Source of the DNA: Manduca sexta
Lineage: Eukaryota > Arthropoda > Insecta > Lepidoptera > Sphingidae
Assembly (NCBI RefSeq): GCF_014839805.1
Contig: NC_051123.1
Span: 2,648,727-2,712,726, forward strand
Direction of reading: 5' to 3'
DNA: 64,000 bases
Position 1 is the stretch's first letter. The number at the start of each line of letters is the position of its first letter. The notes under the pieces are model-generated. The model saw only the letters and a list, made by a program, of their open reading frames with translations. It was not told where the DNA came from and did not search any database. The translations under genes and the position numbers were made by a program. Positions 56,042-64,000 of the stretch are shown piece by piece.

Positions 56042-56254
56042 TAACATAAAAAGTGGTTCGAAGTTTTGGCATTACGAAGTTTCGACATATCAAGACACGA
56101 GCGGCAGCGAACTGGGTCGCTCGCGGTACATTACAATAAAAACGGCGTAAATCAAGACCAGGTGCCCGCGGCGGCAGACTTTATAAAAAATTCACGCGAC
56201 GTCCAAGGCATGGGAGGTTGCGGTTTGGGGAATTTCACGTTTAGGCAATACTAG
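56042..56254 (+). other. CpG-rich 62-codon frame, unassigned
   Basis: A frame from 56066 (MALRSFDISRHERQRTGS start, QVPAAADFIKNSRDVQG middle) in a block clearly richer in G, C and CG than its flanks. It belongs to none of the repeat families here. No domain is recognised and no convincing splice sites bound it. It could be an exon, an old retrocopy or a CpG-rich regulatory patch. Confidence 0.2.
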
Positions 56255-56365
56255 CTATTTGTTGTGATGTTAGATAATATACGTAGATGGTACTAGAAAG
56301 GTGTATTTGTATTTATTGTACCAATTACTTAGAGTATAGTGTACTTTGATCCTGTTAGGTTTTAA

Positions 56366-56625
56366 AAACATACACATTCACGCCTTTTATCCTCGAAGGG
56401 GTAGTCAGAGACGCAACTGCTGCACTTACTTTCCGCCATGTGTATTCCGCCGTCCTATGATGTACAAGGGTACATGATGTACGAGCCTATCGCCATATTA
56501 AGGACAAATTCGAGACTCCGGGTTGATACTATAGGAAAATCCAATATCACTGCCCGAACCGGGGATCGAACCCTACACCTGAGCACTGCAATCGCACCGT
56601 AATACAACTACACCACCGAGACAGT
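56366..56625 (-). repeat. SINE-B, full length
   Basis: Reference copy of the family. On the minus strand: tRNA-like head with A-box TGGTGTAGTTG (about 56605-56615), perfect B-box GGTTCGATCCC (56563-56573), linker CCCGGTTCGGGCAGTGATAT, then GTATCAACCCGGAGTCTCG and the 3' tail CTGACTACCCCTTCGAGGAT followed by AAAAGGCGTGAATGTG. The tail resembles the RTE-like LINE end at 59745-59785. Confidence 0.82.
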
Positions 56626-56776
56626 TTATATCTGAATATTATATTTTAAATGCATATTCGTATTTTATCACAGAACTTCTTTTCAAAAGCACAGCAACGG
56701 GGAACAGACGTTTACGCGAGCAGAGTTGCAAGGAAATAGTAGCATCTCTATTGTTACTACTGCCTTTTTTATTGCA

Positions 56777-57079
56777 TGTTGAGACAAATGTCCGCAGGTT
56801 CAAATCCCAAGGGCACACACCTCTGACTTTTCTAAAAAAATATGTGTTTATTCTTTGTGAATTATCGCTTGCTTTAACGATGAAGGAAAACATCGTGAGG
56901 AAACCTGCATACCTGAGAAATTCTCTATTAGAAATTTTCGAGGGCGTGTGAAGTCTACTAATCCGCACTAGGCCAGCGTGGTGGACTAAGGCCTAATCCC
57001 TCTCAGTAGTAGAGGAGGCCCGTGCCCAACAGTGGGACAGTATATAATACAGGGCTGATATTATTATTTATTATATTAT
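56777..57079 (+). repeat. SINE-A, truncated before the A-box
   Basis: Starts inside the head at TGTTGAGACAAATGTCCGCA, keeps the B-box GGTTCAAATCC, and has a complete body and a (TTAT/ATT) tail. Confidence 0.82.
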
Positions 57080-57279
57080 AAATCTCTAAAAATAACCAAC
57101 TACTAATATTTCCGTAATTATACAGCGCCGTCACCTAGTTGTTATCCGGGGAAAGGACATATTCAGATACGCAAGTGAAGAATATACATTATTCATATTA
57201 ACGGCTTGATTGAACGCATAATTGTATTTATGTTTAGGTTACTAAGGAACAATATTGGTTTTCATAATCGCGCGTCGGC

Positions 57280-57345
57280 TGGGTTTACTCGCATATTAGC
57301 TGTAGGAGGTGCTGGGTTCGAATCTTGGCGGCATATTTTTATATG
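57280..57345 (+). repeat. Isolated tRNA-like head
   Basis: GTTTACTCGCATATTAGCTG then GTGCTGGGTTCGAATCTTGG contains a good B-box (GGTTCGAATCT) but no matching acceptor stem, so it is a SINE head remnant rather than a tRNA gene. Confidence 0.35.
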
Positions 57346-57365
57346 CGTACACGGAAATATCAACA

Positions 57366-57625
57366 CACTGATGGTAAACTAAGTGGGGTCCAGAATGTCG
57401 ACTGACGTGAGATGATTTCCCTTCGCCAACTTTTTTTATGCAAGCACGCAAAAGTGTCCTCTCTGCACCGGATGGTAAGTGGAGTGGGATCCAATAGAAT
57501 GACCACTGACGAGATACTATAACCCCATAACAGTCGACTCAATTATGTCGGCCTGTTGGAACCGTAAATACATCGGCTGATCCCGCAACGCGACGCACTT
57601 CCGTGGCCTTCTATGGCGGGTTGTG
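57366..57625 (-). repeat. Repeat D inserted into repeat D
   Basis: 57366-57430 is the outer 3' end of one minus-strand copy (GATGGTAAACTAAGTGGGGT, then GTCGACTGACGTGAGATGAT). After CCAACTTTTTTTATGC a second, fuller copy starts (57441-57625, to GGCCTTCTATGGCGGGTTG). The T run marks the junction. Confidence 0.6.
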
Positions 57626-58861
57626 AAAATGTTTTTCTAACACAGGTTGCCTGGCTTTGGAATATGGAAATCAGGTTAATAAGTATACAATGTGAAAGTT
57701 TTTAATTTCATAAGAATTTATTCGAACTTTTTAAAACCGTTTTACAAGTCATTGTTCTTTTATAAAGGAGCAAGAAATAACTAGTAATTGGGTTACCTCA
57801 TAAGTGATGTACCAGTCGCCCAATAACACTTATGCACTGAATTAATTAAATTGACGATGAGAAATGGATCGAGCAGAATTTATTAATAGAGTAAATATCT
57901 TATACGAAAAGTTTCAGGGAAACTGCTGAGTCACTATTATATCCTTTTCAATATCCTGGAGAGGTTGTGTAGTACATCGATCAAGGGCTACTTTTTCTAT
58001 CTACTGATAGTTTGTATCGATACGATAAGATGATTGGACATGATAATTTATATTATCTAGTTTGAAACTTAATTGCTGTCAACTCTTACTGAAAAAGTTA
58101 AGTACATAAAGTTCAATTTACTTTTTATTAAAATTTATTTTGTTCAAAACTAATAAATTCTTCTTTTATATCTATAGTTAGAATAACTTATGGTAAAGTA
58201 TTATTTTAATGAAAAAAGTAGATGGTTTTATTTATTAAGGCAATGTTAATTTGACGCTGTATAGTATGACTTCACTTTACTGAAGTTAGTTTTTACTGAA
58301 ATAACTAGGTATTTTCTGTACCCAGCTATGGTAAAAATTTAATCTGCAACCAAAGAATCTCATCATCTATATGAACTAAGAGGGTTCCTTCTCCTTCCAC
58401 CTCATTTCCTTCCCCAGATATCCCCTCCTAACTTTCCTCCAGGACCCTGCAGTCACTAAGCTAGGGGGTTCCAGTACCCCATTCGCTAGTTTCCTCCCAT
58501 GTTGTCAGCGGGATCTGATACCCAAAAAATCCAAATCGGATTAACATTAAAAAACACTTCTTTATTGCTACCATTTAATACAGGATAATTATAAACTATA
58601 TAGATAAATATACACGATTTAAAGCTAAGGTGCAAAAGGAGTGGGTTAGTAAAATATAACATTGTAATTTAACCACAGAGATTAAAAATAAATCGCTCTT
58701 CGCTTCCTTTCCTACCAAATCTCAATGTAGGCCAAAAATAAGTATCCAGGTGTGAGTGAATCAGCGTGGAACGTCGGCCCCAGATATATCCGAGTTGTGA
58801 ATGAACTAAAAGATTGATGAGTGACCGGATCTTGGCGAATGGGTACTTTACTTTTGAGGGA
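57626..58861. other. AT-rich DNA; one pyrimidine-rich patch
   Basis: 58384-58500 is strongly C/T-rich (TTCCTTCTCCTTCCACCTCA; CTTTCCTCCAGGACCC), unlike its surroundings. No gene or known repeat recognised. Confidence 0.4.
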
Positions 58862-59000
58862 CCTTGCTAATATAAATGCAAAAGTTTGTGGTTATTTGTT
58901 TGAAGGAAAAGCAGAATCTGATGAACGAATTTGGATGAAATATGAATATAGGGAGACCATGTGGAGGTTTAGCTTATAGGCTTGTTTTCATATAACTGCA
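58862..59000 (+). repeat. Dispersed repeat end (unassigned)
   Basis: AATATAAATGCAAAAGTTTG, GATGAACGAATTTGGATGAA and GGAGGTTTAGCTTATAGGC resemble a widespread lepidopteran repeat of the form ATAAATGCGAAAGTTTGT...AACCGATTT. Single copy here. Confidence 0.45.
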
Positions 59001-59082
59001 TAATTACTTGGAACTAGTAAACGACTCTAAAACCGCACTATTCACCGTGTAAATGGGATCTTGGCAATATAATTAACTACTG

Positions 59083-59255
59083 GACATGATAAGACTTAAG
59101 TGTCAGGGCGGCGAGCGCAGTAGAATATCAAACAATACTTTGTAATTCAAGGTGTTAGATGGTGTTTCTACTGTTTATGAGCGGTCGCATCGCTTAAAAT
59201 CAGGCGAACGGCAAACTCGTCTTGTCATTTAAAGCAAAGCAATAAAAAAAATCAA
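59083..59255 (+). repeat. Repeat E, copy 4
   Basis: CTGGACATGATAAGACTTAA, GGCGAGCGCAGTAGAATATC and GCGAACGGCAAACTCGTCTT, ending AGCAATAAAAAAAA. Confidence 0.65.
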
Positions 59256-59517
59256 GCATGTTGCTCGGTGCTAACTTCGACTTTTTGGAAGATCTAAATC
59301 CGATCAAATCATCTTAAAAGAGGACGACAACCTCAAACTAGATTATCGCAAAAAATACGCCAGCTTATGCCTTGGGTCTTAATAGAACTCTAAAATATCT
59401 GAGGGCCTCGCCAGTAAGTAGTTCTCTTTGTAGTTCTGTGAGTGAATGGAGTGATTTATGATCGATTCGGAAAGTTCAATTCTGTAAATTGAACATTTTT
59501 ATAATGATGGTTTGGGC

Positions 59518-59774
59518 ATTTGGAGAGGATAGATTATAGGAAACTTGCAAAGAGGATATATAGGGCGAATCTGGATGGAAGAGCCGGTAGGGATCGACCG
59601 CACCGAACCTTCGAATGTCAGATATCTGACATTCTTAGTTAAGGCAAAATTACCCTGAACCGGCGGGAATGCATAAAAAGATTGATGAAGGTGGTGGAAG
59701 CGAGAGAACTATGCCAGTATCGCGCAAAGTTACAATCTATAATCTCTGCCTACCCCTATGGAATAGAGGCGTGA
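59518..59774 (+). pseudogene. RTE-like LINE ORF2 C-terminus, one in-frame stop
   Basis: Reads WFGHLERIDYRKLAKRIYRA, then NLDGRAGRDRPHRTFE, a stop, then NRRECIKRLMKVVEARELC and SIISAYPYGIEA before the terminal stop at 59772-59774. WFGH.ER.D..., DGRAGRGRP..., RRECM.RLM.V.EAR and ISAYP are the standard end of RTE-type LINE reverse-transcriptase proteins. The 3' tail TGATATTAGTATGTATAATG follows at once. It is 5'-truncated and dead. This LINE type probably mobilises SINE-B, since the two tails are alike. Confidence 0.82.
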
Positions 59775-60234
59775 TATTAGTATGTATAATGATGAGTGGA
59801 TGAGTTTGAAAGTAGAACGTAATAAATAATCCAAATGTCGGGAGTAGTGACCCACGATGTGATCCAGTTGTGGGTGTAAATGTCACTCCTAGTTGTGGTA
59901 TCATGAAAGGAGACTTTGTTGGATTATTGTTGAAGTTTGCGAGTGTTTTAATGCTACTGAATGGGACGAATAAGCGTGGCTTTAAACGATAGTAAGATTT
60001 TTTTTATTTATTTCGCTTTAATAGATGTTTGTTAGGTATATTTTCGAAGCGTCAGAGGGTGCGAGGTTACACTATTTGATAAATAGCTCACCCCTCTTCC
60101 ATTAGAACTTTGAATCACAAATGCATTACATTCGACGCACTGTTAAATGTAGTCTCATAAATATTGTTTTCAAGCCACAATGTGCATTCAGATAAAAAAT
60201 TACAGTGGTACCCAGTCGGCACAATGGTTCTTGG
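59775..60234. other. No gene seen
   Basis: Mixed-composition DNA without recognised repeats or coding signal. Confidence 0.4.
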
Positions 60235-60460
60235 CGACAATTTATATGGCCACGGACACATGCACTCATTGCGCCTGATAGGAGATGGTGGATGGTAAGA
60301 TCCTGATAATGTCCACTGATAAGAGAAGATTACTCCTCGCCAGTATACTTTGCCGCCCTGTTTGAAATCGGATATATACAGGTAGATCCCGGAACGCGAC
60401 TCACATGGATCACTATGGCGGATTTTACACGTTACGGTGATTACCACCAGTGTTATGATG
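60235..60460 (-). repeat. Repeat D copy, diverged
   Basis: Minus-strand copy: GATGGTAAGATCCTGATAAT, ATACAGGTAGATCCCGGAAC and ACTATGGCGGATTTTACACG. The 110-codon minus frame at 60115-60447 is its shadow. Confidence 0.65.
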
Positions 60461-61000
60461 GTAGTGGGATACTGGCATGTGAGAAATCTACCAAAGTGAA
60501 TCCATTTAGACCGTCGGCTGACTGAGAATTAAGATAAAATTGGCTCAGAGAGCGGCGCTACAAAATGCACCGGAACCAACGAAGATTGCGGAAAATTATT
60601 AAATGGAAATAATTAATTCCCGCTTGAAATACGGTTTAGTAAGCCGACGTCCACGTGGGCTTAAATTTGCAGTTTTCAATAGTTGTTTTACTTCAATTTA
60701 TGGTATAATATAATGTAAGGATTTATTGGGATGGTGTATTGTATGCCAATACGTAGATAGATGTGCGTAGTTGATGCAATTTCAGCAATTATAAAAATGT
60801 ATAGATCCCGTCTGCATCGCGTTTTAGATACGTCTGTAAGCTTCATCGATCCACGTTAAATTCTTCGTCTGCACAGCCTTTAGGTCTCTGTTTTTCAATT
60901 AAGAGATTGGGTTAATTTAAAACCGGTTTATTACTAAAAACAGAATTATTAGATATTTGATTGTAACAATTAGACGACGTCATAAGTCATTGAAAAAGAA
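60461..61000. other. AT-rich DNA, no feature seen
   Basis: No coding signal and no recognised repeat. Confidence 0.4.
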
Positions 61001-61056
61001 ACTATTTTGTGAATTTCTTGGTGGTTTTTATATTATAATTTTATTGTCGTTGTAAG
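61001..61056 (-). repeat. Repeat G scrap
   Basis: GAAACTATTTTGTGAATTTC then GTGGTTTTTATATTATAATT is the 3' end of repeat G in reverse. It breaks off at the TTGTCG position. Confidence 0.45.
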
Positions 61057-61317
61057 TGTAGACGCGTCCCTACTCTAGATTTAGTGGCGCTAGAGGGACA
61101 TTGTCATCCATATTTATAAGCTAAAGAAGCTGGTGTTCAAAACTCAATTACCTGACAAAGTTATTTACCTTTTCGGTATTATGTTGTGCAGGATGTGTAC
61201 TCCTTCAGGGATATTGGTATTTACTTATTTAAATATGAGAAACTATGTTTCAAAAGTGATTTTATGAATTTTGCTGGTAAGGATATAATGATTTCTTATA
61301 TTTACGCGAATGTTAGA

Positions 61318-61480
61318 CATTGAAATTAAACTAATTTTTCGGATTCTATCGCGGTTTTTGATTTTTATTTTTCTCCCGACGTTTCGAAGACTTTGCAGCC
61401 TTCATGGTCACGGGGGGGACTGAGGTGTTGTTCATCCGCAAAGTCAAAGTTACAATATCTACCTACATTTTACAATTATA
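61318..61480 (-). repeat. Repeat G, best copy
   Basis: GAAATTAAACTAATTTTTCG, CTATCGCGGTTTTTG, TCCCGACGTTTCGAAGACTT and GCAGCCTTCATGGTCACGGG, continuing to CAAAGTTACAATATCTACC. It defines the family and is the least diverged copy. Confidence 0.6.
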
Positions 61481-61574
61481 CAACTTATTAAAATTTTTGC
61501 TGTTGGTGGTCCGATCTACGCAGAATGAGCTCACAGTGTCTTGAAGTCTGGCAGCCAGTCTTTTGGGTTCCTAT

Positions 61575-61795
61575 TTAATATCCGACTACCGTACACAAGG
61601 TGTTAAAATCCGCCATAGTGGCTAACGTAAGTGTATCACGTTCCGGGATCAGCCTGTGTATATCCGGTTCCAACAGACCGGCATAATTGTGTCGACTGTC
61701 GAGGGGTAATCATCTCTCGTCAATTGACATTGTATTGGACCCGACTTCGCTTACCATCAGGTGCAGAGAGGTCACTTAGCCTTGGACATCTATAA
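61575..61795 (+). repeat. Repeat D, near-full copy
   Basis: CGACTACCGTACACAAGGTG to GTGCAGAGAGGTCACTTAGC and an A-rich end. The left arm of the internal hairpin is intact. The right arm is changed (CAATTGACA). Confidence 0.7.
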
Positions 61796-62193
61796 AAAAA
61801 TATAAGTGTTGGATAACTATACTGTGACTTATACTCCCTTACATAATATTATGATACTGTGAGTCCGGCGATCATTGTTCTGCCTCAGAGCGCATTTTAA
61901 AGAAACCACCTTTCATCTTTTAGGTCTGGACATAAGCGACTATCGGGTCCAAAATATCCTATAATTCAAGCTGAAACTAATAAAACTCTTAGAAATATGT
62001 TCATTGAAATGATTTCGGACATTAGCGTGAACGAAAAAAATGATAACTTTTCTCGTTGATTTTTTTAAACTTATTCTTTGATTCAAAGCTTGTCTTGATA
62101 ATTACGAATTCAACAGAAAAGGAATCAGTAAAGACATTCGAGCTGTTCTCAACTAATGCTTTTACATACATTGTGGCAACTGATTTTCATTTA
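61796..62193. other. AT-rich DNA, no feature seen
   Basis: No coding signal and no recognised repeat. Confidence 0.4.
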
Positions 62194-62391
62194 GTAAATA
62201 AAACAAAGTCCACCCGCTGCGTCTGTCTGTCTGAATGCGATACACTCAAAAACTAACACACATTTACCACACAGTTTTCATCAATGGACCCAGTCGTTCA
62301 ACAGGGGCTATAATTTATTTATATTGTGTACAATAAGAAGAAAGTAGGCGTATAGCTCTATTATCTGTGGCAAGCCGAGGCAAATCGCTAG
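62194..62391 (+). mobile_element. Helitron 3' fragment
   Basis: AAACAAAGTCCACCCGCTGC, GTCTGTCTGTCTGAATGCGA and CACTCAAAAACTAACACACA match the 3' part of the outer Helitron (39537-39600). It ends GCCGAGGCAAATCGCTAG-T, a decayed CTAG terminus. The rest of the element is absent. Confidence 0.7.
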
Positions 62392-62654
62392 TTTAAAATA
62401 AATAAAACATAGTGTAGTGTTTCACGGTAACAAGATAGCGTCTGCGCGACGTCTTATTCAATTTATTATTGCACAATTACAGTTTGAAGTAGCTCGGGGC
62501 TTTGTTAACGTAGAAATGTCTTTGAAACTAGTCTCTAAAAGATTTTAATTAAATGTAAATGTAGGTCTAATTATTGCCTGAAGGAAAAAGTTCTCTTTTA
62601 GAATTGCAGTGTAATTTTATTGCGACGATGGTGTAGTAGGGAAGGGTTGGCGAG

Positions 62655-62935
62655 ATGAAAGTTTCGGGTTCAATACACAGGTGCACTCTGTTCCTTCACT
62701 CTCATAATCTGGTAAGACGGCAAGTCGACATGAACGGTGAGAGATCAGGCGCAGGACCAACGGCTTATGTGCTTTCCGAGGCACGGAGGTATCACACCGC
62801 CAATTTCCTGACTCCGAGCTTCGACTGAGTAATTTTGAATTTGAAAAATCATGTGATAATTATTTTTTGACCCAACCCGGGGTTCGAACCTAGGACCTTA
62901 GCGCGGTAGTCAGACAATTTATTTAGTTTAGTTTT
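62655..62935 (-). repeat. SINE-C copy with B-box
   Basis: Reverse complement: GACTACCGCGCTAAGGTCCT, B-box GGTTCGAACCC, CGGGTTGGGTC, then CTCGGAGTCAGGAAATTGGC, CCGTTGGTCCTGCGCCTGAT and GAGTGAAGGAACAGAGTGC. The SINE tail is replaced by unrelated sequence at about 62670. Confidence 0.72.
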
Positions 62936-62998
62936 TGGTCTAGGAACCGCATTAGTTAAGGAATTATGTTGTGAATATATTACACTAGCAAGGTTAAG

Positions 62999-63300
62999 CG
63001 GCGATAGCCTAGTTGGGTGTGGAACGGATAGCCGAGACGAATGTTCAATGTGTTCGACTTTTCTAAATAATATGCGTGTACTCTTTGTAAATTATCACTT
63101 GTTTTCGGTGAAGGAAAACATCGTGAGGAAACCTGCATACCTAAGAAGTTCTCTATAGGAATTTTGAAGGTGGGTGAAGTCTACCAATCCGCACTAAATC
63201 ATCGTGGTGGACTAAGGCCTAATCCCTCTCAGTAGTAGAGGAAGCCCGTGCCCAACAGTGGGACAGTATATAATACAGGCCTGGTCTTATTATATAATAT
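62999..63300 (+). repeat. SINE-A lacking the B-box
   Basis: Intact A-box (TAGCCTAGTTGG), but the head jumps from GAGACGAATGTTC to GTTCGACTTTTCTAAATAAT. This deletes the B-box and the CAAGGGCACACACC segment. Body and tail are complete. Confidence 0.82.
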
Positions 63301-63619
63301 ATAGGTATTATATAAAGGTTACTAGATATAATACATATGCAGGTACTTCCGCTTTCCTTTACATAAATCAGGCCAAATGATGGTGCTTAGAGCTGATTTA
63401 CGATCATGTACGGCTTGAGAGAGCACAGCAATTTGAATACATTACTCATGGCTGAGAATATTACATCAAAATCAATTTAATTTGCTAAAAACATTGTATA
63501 AATTATGATGTTTATTACACTATTATTTGGAGCTTAAGTGATTTTGATTAAAATATAAAGAACTATCACTGATTACAGAAATAGATTTACTACCAACCAA
63601 CCGACTTATACGACTTTTT
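63301..63619. other. AT-rich DNA, no feature seen
   Basis: No coding signal and no recognised repeat. Confidence 0.4.
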
Positions 63620-63957
63620 TTTAAATCTATATTTAAGGAGCTTGGTCGTTATTTCACGACTATGTCACTCCGTACGTCCACTTTTACCCGTGCCTACAAA
63701 ATTTTGATGAAATCAAAATAGTTTTTTAATAAAGCCCTAGCCTCTTCTGATACAGGAACCGACAAAAAGCTATTTATGCTGCCCACATTAAAGCTCAAAG
63801 TATGAGGCTTACTCCGCACACACTCCGACAAAACATGAAGTACGTCATCTCTTACTCGACAGTCAGAGCAGTTCGGGAAGTTTGACGCCCGCATGAGATG
63901 CTTAAACATATTTGTCGGAATATGCCGAGGGCGGAGCCGACTTATACGACTTGTCGA
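63620..63957 (-). pseudogene. Jockey-like LINE ORF2 C-terminus, 5'-truncated
   Basis: The minus strand encodes about 85 uninterrupted codons of LINE protein (SRLRPRHIPTNMFKHLMRA, PNCSDCRVRDDVLHVLSEC, NSFLSVPVSEEARALL) to the stop at 63696-63694. C-x2-C-x7-H-x4-C is the CCHC motif found near the C-terminus of Jockey/R1-type ORF2 proteins, and ...HVL.EC.R fits the same region. The 3' untranslated part runs on to a T-run near 63616-63624, the complement of a poly(A) end. The frame starts upstream inside the neighbouring 8-bp tandem repeat, which is not part of the protein. Confidence 0.75.
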
Positions 63958-63998
63958 TGAATGCATGAATGCATGAATGCATGAATGCATGAATGCAC
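63958..63998. repeat. 8-bp tandem repeat (GCATGAAT)n
   Basis: Five or so units at the window edge, directly at the 5' truncation point of the LINE. It probably continues beyond the window. Confidence 0.85.
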
Positions 63999-64000
63999 GA

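Noticed and set aside
56639..56968. 109-codon minus-strand frame
   Set aside because: Most of it is the antisense of SINE-A.
60115..60447. 110-codon minus-strand frame
   Set aside because: It overlaps repeat D and lacks any recognisable domain.

Overview
The window is animal nuclear DNA, almost certainly from a moth or butterfly (Lepidoptera). It is AT-rich, has no long intact reading frame, and is filled with repeats typical of lepidopteran genomes: Helitrons with A^T insertion sites and CTAG 3' ends, tRNA-derived SINEs with (ATT)n tails, and 3' scraps of RTE-like and Jockey-like LINEs. There is no prokaryotic or viral gene organisation. I found no complete host gene. The best host-gene signal is a 59-bp candidate first coding exon on the minus strand (18006-18064). 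It ends in a consensus splice donor and has a CpG-richer, promoter-like stretch upstream. If it is real, positions 1-18005 would be its first intron and the rest of the window would be upstream intergenic DNA.

Layout. 1-29243: AT-rich DNA with scattered copies of about ten repeat families. These are called here SINE-A, SINE-B, SINE-C, and repeats D, E, F, G, H and I. A 260-bp MITE with TTAA target sites lies at 24927-25186. 29244-40928 and 43602-55441: two nearly identical copies, in the same orientation, of an about 11.7-kb block, separated by a gap of exactly 500 N (40929-41428) and a 2.1-kb inverted repeat (41429-43561). Each block carries the same three-level Helitron nest. The copies differ by clean presence/absence of transposable elements in both directions. 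That fits two unmerged haplotypes of one locus, or less likely a recent tandem duplication. 55442-64000: more SINEs and repeat D, an RTE-like LINE 3' end (59518-59774) and a Jockey-like LINE C-terminus (63694-63957).

The most unusual object is the 41429-43561 fold-back. It holds two head-to-head, decayed copies of a mobile-element protein. That protein has an acidic patch and a HAFTGCDTTS block laid out like the active site and helical motif of FEN1/XPG nucleases, followed by a C-terminal tesmin/TSO1-type CXC cysteine domain. A relationship to Academ-type (AcademX) DNA transposons is proposed as inference only.

How the pieces work together: the SINEs have Pol III A and B boxes but encode nothing, so they need LINE reverse transcriptase. 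The SINE-B tail resembles the 3' end of the RTE-like LINE at 59518-59774, which suggests the pairing is visible inside this window. The Helitrons are all non-autonomous here.
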